Shown: positions 57,406 to 64,000 of the stretch, one piece after another
Layout of the letters: each line of letters starts with the position of its first letter
How positions within the stretch are numbered: position 1 is the stretch's first letter
NCBI GenBank assembly: GCA_029844215.1
Contig: CM056734.1
Coordinates: 19,726,501 to 19,790,500, forward strand
Length of the DNA stretch: 64,000 bases
Source: Przewalskia tangutica
Taxonomy: Eukaryota > Streptophyta > Magnoliopsida > Solanales > Solanaceae
Reading direction: 5' to 3'
Notes under the pieces: model-generated
What the model was told of the DNA's origin: nothing
Databases searched by the model: none
The model's input: the letters and a program-made list of their open reading frames with translations, nothing else
Position numbers and translations under genes: made by a program

Positions 57406-58378
57406 GGGTCTTTTTGGAAAGTCACCTGGTAATTGGAATTGGTGTAGTTATTAGAGTAGTAATTACATAACCTAGTAATTACACGATGTATCAATTACGA
57501 TGACATGTTTGTTTATCATACGATAATTACATTGTAATTACAAGCGTACTGTTTGGTTGCACAAGTGTAATCACACGGTTAAATATTTTAAATTTTAAAA
57601 ACAAAAATTAATTATAAAAAAGTAAACGTTAATGTTTAACAAATATATCTTCATATAAGAAATATTATTTAGTTTTATCTATCGTTGTGCATTCAAGATA
57701 CATATTATTTAAAAATATAGAACTAAATAATTATAAAATTGTAACTAGTATTGTAAAAAAGTTGATTTATATAAATAAATAATACTTTAAATGAATCAAT
57801 TAATAAGAACTTCTTACGAAGCATACATTTTGCAGCAACATCACGGAACTTGTTTGACAAAAAATATTATTTACAACCAAACTTTCATAATATTATTTAA
57901 ATATTAAAAAGTAATATATCAATGCTAACATCACTCAATATAAACTAAGTTTGCATATAACCTCATCCAACAACGAAATTCATCTTTAATAACTTCACTA
58001 GCTTGTTATAAGTTAAGTTTGTGGATGACTTATCCTTTTTAAGATTAGGAAAGATAACTTTAAAAGGTTAACATAGCTAACGCGAAGTAAAGGTTAATGG
58101 GAAATAAAGAAATTAAAGATAATAATATAAAATAAAAAAAATTAACAAAGAAAAAAATAAATTTTAAAAGAAAATAAGAGATTCAGAAAATAACCTTGTA
58201 ATTATATCATGTAATTACCTGCAATTCTCATCTCCCCTTGAGAATTGAAGAGTGTAATTACAGCCCTTAAATTACACTCAATTACATACCGACCAAGTAA
58301 TTACTTGATCAGACAAGCATGCCAAAACTGTGTAATTACACCCAAATTCAATTTCAGGCTAACTTTCCAAACAGGCCC
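57406..58378. mobile_element. PIF/Harbinger-like non-autonomous element
   Basis: 973 bp between TTA duplications (57403-57405 and 58379-58381). Ends GGGTCTTTTTGGAAAGT and, inverted, GGGCCTGTTTGGAAAGT. Subterminal TAATTAC/GTAATTA words occur many times in the outer 200 bases at both ends. The central part is AT-rich without coding capacity. Confidence 0.87.
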
Positions 58379-58399
58379 TTAGGAGAACATTGATCTGAT

Positions 58400-59429
58400 T
58401 ATGGATGACAAATGGGGCAGGACATGGCGGGGTAGGACAGATCAAATGGGGCAGGGCAATACTTAAACGGGACAGGGCAGGGCGGGACAGGTCAAAACAC
58501 ATTTTTAGAAAATTCTAAATAAGGCAGGACAGTTAATAGGTTATAATTTTTAGAAAATTCTAACTAGTTTGGATTGTGAAATTTTAATCTGTTACGATGG
58601 GTTGTACTTGTTAGAATTGGATAAAATTTTATAGAGTTATACATCTTTCTGTTACGATCATATTGAGACTTTACAGGGATTAATCCGACTTACTATTTGA
58701 AAGTTATCACTGTTTAAAGTTTTTGTCTCGGATCAACCGAAATCTGGAAGGGCAGAATGTATAACGTAAAAATTGTACACATCGGTAAAGAATTTGAAAG
58801 TTTGTGATGAATAAAAGTTGTATATTACTTCGTTATAGACAGTTTGAGACTTTACGGGGGAAATCCGACTTACGATTTAAAAGTTATCTCTGTTTAAAGT
58901 TTCTGCCTCGGATCAACCAAAATCTGAAAGGGCAGAATGTATAACGTAAAACTGTACAAATAGGTAAAGAATATGAAAGTTTGTGTTGAATAAAAGTTTT
59001 ATATTACTCCGTTATAGACAGTTTGAGACTTTACGGGGATAAATCTGACTTACGGTTTAAAAGTTATCACTGTTTAAAGTTTCTGTCTCGGATCAACCGA
59101 AATCTGAAATGACAGAATGTATAACGTAAAAACTGTACAAATCGGTAGAGAATCTGAAAGTTTGTGCTGAATAAAATTTCTAGTTTTCTCTGTTCTCGAC
59201 AGTTTGATACTTTATGGGGATTAATCCGATTTACGAATAAGAAGTTATGACTGTTTATTTTGTGTCCTGTTTCATAAACATAAACAGGCAGGGCGGGACA
59301 GAACTTAACGGGAGGGCAGGACAAATTTTTTAAAAATACTAAACGGGGCAGGGCAGAGCGGGTTAACATCTTAGCAGGTCGAGACTTGTTCTGCCCTAAC
59401 CCGTCCTAACCTACCCATTACCACCCCTA
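58400..59429. mobile_element. non-autonomous hAT element carrying a 180-bp tandem array
   Basis: 1030 bp, flanked by a perfect 8-base TSD GATCTGAT (58392-58399 and 59430-59437). Ends TATGGATGACAAATGGGGCA and, inverted, TAGGGGTGGTAATGGGTAGG. The outer 100-150 bases are rich in GGGGCAGG/GGCGGGACAG words. The interior (about 58560-59250) is a tandem repeat, not transposase. Confidence 0.9.
58560..59250 (+). repeat. 180-bp tandem repeat, about four units
   Basis: Exactly 180-base spacing: GATCAACCGA at 58731, GATCAACCAA at 58911, GATCAACCGA at 59091. Each unit holds AAAGTTATCACTGTTTAAAG, CTCGGATCAACC, GGGCAGAATGTATAACGTAA, ACTGTAC and GAGACTTTACGGGG. The last, partial unit is more diverged. The same unit occurs in the gypsy LTR at 2814-3500. 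Confidence 0.95.
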
Positions 59430-59437
59430 GATCTGAT

Positions 59438-60000
59438 CACACTCTTTCCCCAGTATAGGAAGTTATTGTAGACACTTTTACGGGTAATGATTTTTCATTT
59501 TGTCCGAATAGTGCATAAACATCGAGAAATTTGGTTTACAAAATAGAAACGTTAGCTTTAATCAGATATCACGAATTCAAATATCCAAAGTAAAAATAAA
59601 CCAACATATAATTTTATACGGTAATTTTTTGTCTAATGAGTATTATGCAATGTAAATCTAAATTAGCATCTAATATGAGACCGGAAAAAATGATTTTCAA
59701 ACATAGAGCTGTGTATAGCCTGTAGAACTGAGAAACACTTTCCTTGACCAATTGACCTAAACGTGCAATACGGACTTGAAAACGTGGCAGCTACTGATTC
59801 GCCAAAAATCAAATCGTTGTGTGCGGGCTTTTATTAGCAAGAAACTATTTGACTTCCTCAGAACCAACCCAAGAAATAGTCTCACAAAACCCAAGGAAAC
59901 AGAAAAAAGCCCAAAAGACGATCCCTTTTAAAAAGAAGCACCTTTTATTCTCTATAATTATTTGGATTTGCAACTCCGCCTAAACATGCATTTAGAATCC
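59438..60000. other. intergenic, upstream region of the NET-like gene
   Basis: No other gene. A TATA-like CTCTATAATTATTTG is near 59950, which would fit a transcription start shortly before 60000; tentative. Confidence 0.45.
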
Positions 60001-60040
60001 CAAAGTTTTTCAGTAGCATCAACTAGCTTGAGTCTTTGAG

Positions 60041-60440
60041 GTAAGCATATCTCTTATCTGCAAATATTTCAAGTTCATTAAACTTTCTCTTGCAGAACTG
60101 GTAAAGTTGTGCAACCGGAAAAATTGTCACATGTTAAAGCCGTGAAAATAAGAAATGTAATGTAAGACTGCGTATAATAGATTATTGTGTTATAGCCTTT
60201 TCTTGGACCCCGCACATAGCAAGAGCTTAGTGTGACTGCTATTTTTTAAGCTTTCTCTGTTTTTATCACTGAAATATAATTTTTTTTCTTAAACATTCTG
60301 TCTGTTCCTCTGCTACCTTTTAATCTTTGCTTAGAACTTTTCATTGTTTTGAAAATCCTTTGGAAAAGCTTGTTGTGGTGGAATTTTTTTTCATAGTTTC
60401 AACTGTATCATTGTTCTCAAACTCTAATCATATCTTCTAG
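60041..60440 (+). other. probable 5' UTR intron of the NET-like gene
   Basis: Donor GAG|GTAAGCATA at 60041 and acceptor ATCTTCTAG|GGATG at 60440, both good matches to plant consensus, just upstream of the coding start. Supported by sequence only; no transcript. Confidence 0.5.
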
Positions 60441-60476
60441 GGATGTTAAAGTGGGGTCATATATTTGCCTGTTGAA

Positions 60477-63400
60477 ATGAAAGCAAAACTGAAGGCAGAG
60501 AAAAGTCAAGTTCCTTCAATGGCTTCTTCGTACCATACAAAAAGGAGAAGCTTCACTAGACCCTCTTGGCTTCTTTGCACTGTTGCTGGTAATTCATTTC
60601 TCATACTTACTATGCATTTTACCTCTTCTATTAATTATCTACAAAAAATATTTGAGTATAGTAGTCCGCTTGGGCAGCTCAATTGGTTTTAAGGTGATAT
60701 TTGAAGTAATGACCAATTATCGAATCCTGTCAGCGGCAGTGTGTTAGTTTCTTTTTGAAATAAAGGAGGGCCTTGTGCGCATCGTACTATTGGTCTAACA
60801 TTTGAAATCAATTGAGTCACCTTGATTTACCTCATTCACAGTCTTGTGACGGAGATTCACCTTTTGGATCAAATATTTGAGTAATAGTAGGCGTTTAGAC
60901 AATAGGTACAATGTGATAACTGAAAAAAAGGTACTAATATTTAAAGATATTTGTCTAAATGAAACTTTTGAATCTTATTGTCTAAAATAAGTCAAAGATA
61001 TTTGTGTAGTTATAAATCATCTCATTTTGCATAAAATGTAATGTTAAATTGTTGTCAAATAAAGAAATATATCATTTTTTTTGGACGGACTAAAAAGAAA
61101 ATCGAGTCATTTTTTTTGGGACGGAACGAGAAAGATGGTGTTTGGATTTACTTTTTAAAATTGATTTATAAGTTAAAAGTTAAAATTCATAAGGCATTGA
61201 TTGTAGGGTTTTCATTATGATTTGAACATTTCTTTCCCTAGGAAAATAAATATTGTGTTTACCGATTACTTTTCTTTTGGAAGGTTATGGGAATATTGTT
61301 ATGAAGGGTCACATTTCTTTCTCATAATAGAACCAGAAAGTTAATTTCAAAAAGCTCTGTCCTTTTCCTATTTATGTCTCTTGCAGTTTCTATTGAGAAT
61401 ATTGCATAACTTTTTTTTAAGTTTTTAAAATTTGAATACTAAAATTGTTTCCAAATGGAGGGAGAAATATATTACTTTTGGTGGATGCCTGTGTTGCAGA
61501 ATGAAAACGATATTTTATTTTCTTTTATGTACCCCCTTAAGAGGAATATTAGCTTTAGTATAGGTTTGCGCATACGAAATTTCATATTTTAAAAAAAAAT
61601 CTTTTACTAGCGTATTAATTTTGTTATGAACTATAACTTGCTCATTTGGTAAGATTGTGTAGGAATTGGAAAAGTTTTGATGAACTTAAGAAATTCAATT
61701 TGCATGTCCAAACAAAACTTCAACTTCAAATTATGATGATATAAGATTTTTTTCTTGCTTGTGATGCATACCTATTAAGGAAATTAGTGTGTATGCTAGT
61801 TGGATGTTGTATACAGTACTTAAAAAGACTAGACATTATTTTGATGGAACGTTCTAACAATTCAAAATGGGTAACGACAAAAACAAAAAAGAGGTCACAT
61901 GGTGGTTCTTTTGCTCATGAATTTCTCAAATATCAATAACAATATTGGAGAAAACTAAAGTTGAAAAATGAATTATCTCTACTAATATTTTTTTCCCACC
62001 GTTTTCTAGCTATAAGGAGTTATATTAATCAATGAGTTTCCAAATTATTGGTGTATAAGCTCGGGGACAGCTGGATTTGATAGCCAAGAATCGAGTTTAA
62101 GGTTTATGTTTGAAAAGGACCATGACTTTGGTTCATGTTTGAAAAGGACCATGACTTTGGTTCATGTTTGAAAAGGACCATGTTGAAACTTGAAAGTCTA
62201 GTTTTGAGTTAAATAAATGAGTAATATACTGCTCCTACGGATCAGTCAAAACGTAAACCACTCCGCCTAAAGATTCTTATTTTACTGTTTGATTAATTAG
62301 TATTTCATGTGCAAAGAAATAAAACATATTTTAGTGGAGAAAATTTCTAATCGGTATACATAGATTATACACTTCTTATATACTTCCTCCGGATCAAAAA
62401 GTGTACACTTAGTTATATGTACGCCCCTTACTAATTTCTAGACAAAAATAGGTAATTTAATTAAAATATCCCTAACTAAATAGGTATTGTAATTTGGTCA
62501 GCTAACGCTTAGAAGAGCAAATCTGAAAAAGGTTAATTCTTTCTTAATTTTACAAGTGAGCATTCTTTTTTATCCGGAGGGACTAGGTTATACACACGTT
62601 AACATGGATCATACATGTACCTGCTACTTTTAATTTAAACGGTTGGAATGACAACTACAACAACATATCCAGCAGGGTTTGAGGAGGGTAGAGTGTATTC
62701 AGATCTTACCTCCACCTTTGTAGGTAGAATTTCCAGATAACTATTAAAGTTAATTCTTTCTTTTATCTTTTGCTGGCTATTGATGAAGGTGCATATCATA
62801 GTGATGTTCTTAAATTTGGTAGGAAGTACAATTAGGTTGAAGAATAATGAACATAGAGTAGTATTATTCAAACTATTGATGACAATATTGAAACTAGTGA
62901 CTTCATTTTCGTGTACGTCCAAATTTGTCACTATCTACACATGGGCAAGACATGGGCTAAAGATGAAAACAATGTGCTTTCTCAATTCAAATTTCAAATT
63001 CTTCAACTGTCAAGTGAATCATATCACTTACATTTATTTAATTCTATTTGAATTTGTGTGTTTGTGTTCTATTTAGATTTGGATGAGAAGATGAAGAAGG
63101 TGGCTCTTAAAATTCCAGACAGTGACAGTTTTGCAGAACGCGCAGACGCCTATTACCAAAAACGTCCGCAACTCTTGGCCTTACTTCAAGAACTCTACAA
63201 TAGCTATGTCTCTCTAGCAGATCGATACTGCCAAGCACTTGCCAAGAACCATAATCATCGTCGATATTCTTCTCCAATTCCATCATTAACTTTCAGTGAA
63301 AATGGTAACTATGATGAGGAAGACAACGGTGGGGAGATCGTTGATTCTGATGCAGAGAGTTCATTATCATATCAGCCTTCCTTTCCACCTTCAACACGAG

Positions 63401-64000
63401 ACAAATTTGATGTTGAAATGATTGTTGCTGACTTGGTGATCAGAAATGTGGACTATGGTTTCGTCTTAGACGAGCTTAATCAAGTGGAAAGGCAAAACAA
63501 TGAGTCATCAAGGAAGATAGAGTTGCAGAAAAGCTTACTGGATGTGATGGAATCAGAGCGGTTGATTCTGTTAAATGAGAATGCTAGATTGGGATACAAG
63601 GTGGCTACATTGATGGAGGAAATCAAGGCGGTGTCTTCAGAATCTCTGTTCATGAAAAGGAAGGCTGCTGAACTCGCGAGGTGCATATTGAAGATGAGGG
63701 AGGATCATAGGGTTTGCATGCTAAGTCGAAAGATTGAGGATCTTCAAGGTCAAATTTACGGGCTGGAGAAGAGGAACAAGGAGTATTATGATCAACTTGT
63801 GAAGCATGAAGAAGAGAAGACACGTAGGTCCAAATCGATGAAGGTTAGGAGAGAAGTTAACCTGAAATATTGCTTTAAAGTTCCTGAAGATGTTGTTACT
63901 GGGATTACCAGGAGCTTTAGTTTTGGAAATCTGAAAAAGGGTAGTGACCAGCAGGGAAATGCTAATGTTGAAGTTAAGAAGAAAGTTCCTAAGTTGTGGG
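60477..64000 (+). CDS. NETWORKED/KIP1-like (NAB-domain) protein, 5' part
   Basis: Two exons in the window, 60477-60588 and 63077 onward, joined in phase across a GT/AG intron of 2488 bp; the reading is still open at 64000. The start is the ATG at 60477 (MKAKLKAEKSQV). Across the junction the N-terminal region reads RPSWLLCTVA-D-LDEKMKKVALKIPDSDSFAE, then RADAYYQKRPQLLALLQELY and SYVSLADRYCQAL: this is the NAB (KIP1-like) actin-binding domain at about residues 15-95, in which Trp and the YYQKRP block are conserved. The rest is acidic linker (EEDNGGEIVDSDAESS) and a long coiled coil (QVERQNNESSRKIELQKSLL, MESERLILLNENARL, KIEDLQGQIYGLEKRNKEYY). Plant NET proteins link actin filaments to membranes. 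This one is short-linker type, as in NET3/NET4-like or kinase-interacting family proteins; subfamily not certain. Confidence 0.85.
61600..61740. mobile_element. fragment of the Tourist-like element family
   Basis: TATTAATTTTGTTATGAACT, ACTTGCTCATTTGGTAAGAT and AAACAAAACTTCAACTTCAAA match the inner right half of the element at 57085-57260; the end with inverted repeats is missing. Confidence 0.75.
62105..62183 (+). repeat. 29-bp tandem repeat, 2.7 units
   Basis: CATGTTTGAAAAGGACCATG plus ACTTTGGTT, repeated with no or single differences. Confidence 0.95.
62383..62583. mobile_element. Stowaway-like MITE
   Basis: 201 bp between TA duplications. Ends CTTCCTCCGGATCAAAAAG and, inverted, GTCCCTCCGGATAAAAAAG. 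Confidence 0.85.
62645..62740 (-). mobile_element. RTE-type LINE 3' end fragment
   Basis: Minus strand: GGTAAGATCTGAATACACTC, then CTACCCTCCTCAAACCCTGC and a TTGTTGTAGTTG tail. The same 3' end as the LINE in SmE intron 3. Confidence 0.75.

Larger units (their letters stand above)
60589..63076 (+). other. intron 1 of the NET-like gene, with repeat fragments
   Basis: AT-rich. It contains a Stowaway-type remnant near 61080-61140 (TTTGGACGGACTAAAAAG), a Tourist-like fragment (61600-61740), a 29-bp tandem repeat (62105-62183), a Stowaway-like MITE (62383-62583) and an RTE-type LINE 3' end (about 62645-62740). None of these seems to disturb the splice sites. Confidence 0.8.

Noticed and set aside
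59067..59369. 100-codon minus-strand open frame
   Set aside because: Reads through the 180-bp tandem repeat and the GGGCAGG-rich end of the hAT-type element.

Overview
The window is plant nuclear DNA, most likely from a member of the Solanaceae. Reasons: spliced plant genes, tRNA-derived SINEs of the type common in Solanaceae (25493-25704 looks like the TS family), an RTE-type LINE 3' end typical of that family, and SIRE-, Tekay-, Athila- and Tat/Ogre-like LTR elements. Species cannot be told from this window. About two thirds of the sequence is transposable elements; only three host genes are convincingly supported.

Layout. 1-4918: 3' part of a Ty3/gypsy element (RNase H, integrase, chromodomain-like end, 2.8-kb LTR), inserted into the env-like region of a SIRE-like Ty1/copia element on the minus strand (4919-12420). 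12421-16882: intergenic DNA with a non-autonomous hAT element, two SINEs with perfect target-site duplications (TSDs) and a solo LTR. 16883-22584: a complete but inactivated copia element with both LTRs and TSD TGTAA. 22585-26820: an intronless gene for a DUF4408/DUF761-type membrane protein (23620-24690), SINEs and AT-rich intergenic DNA. 26821-49755: a degenerate RNase H-like (RVT_3) gene on the minus strand, split by a 22.5-kb nest of insertions: a solo LTR (26952-49502) holding a copia element (28067-49436, TSD GTTTA), which holds an Athila-like non-autonomous element (30783-44306) holding a Tekay-like gag-only element (30872-38957). The copia 5' LTR also holds a Tat/Ogre-like solo LTR (46486-49419, TSD TGCCC), which in turn holds a SINE. 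50220-54716: the six-exon gene for the spliceosomal protein SmE, with four transposon remnants in its long third intron. 56648-59429: three non-autonomous DNA transposons in a row. 60000-64000: 5' part of a NET/KIP1-like (NAB-domain) actin-binding coiled-coil gene, running off the right edge.

How it works together. There is no operon-like or pathway logic; the host genes are functionally unrelated (pre-mRNA splicing, a membrane protein of unknown role, cytoskeleton-membrane networking). The interest lies in insertion history: TSDs and recovered host reading frames allow most insertions to be ordered. I found no new defence, biosynthetic or mobile system. The most unusual points are the deep nest, a 180-bp tandem repeat shared by a gypsy LTR and a hAT-like element, and LTR-pair divergence that is concentrated in GC-rich stretches and may reflect sequencing error.
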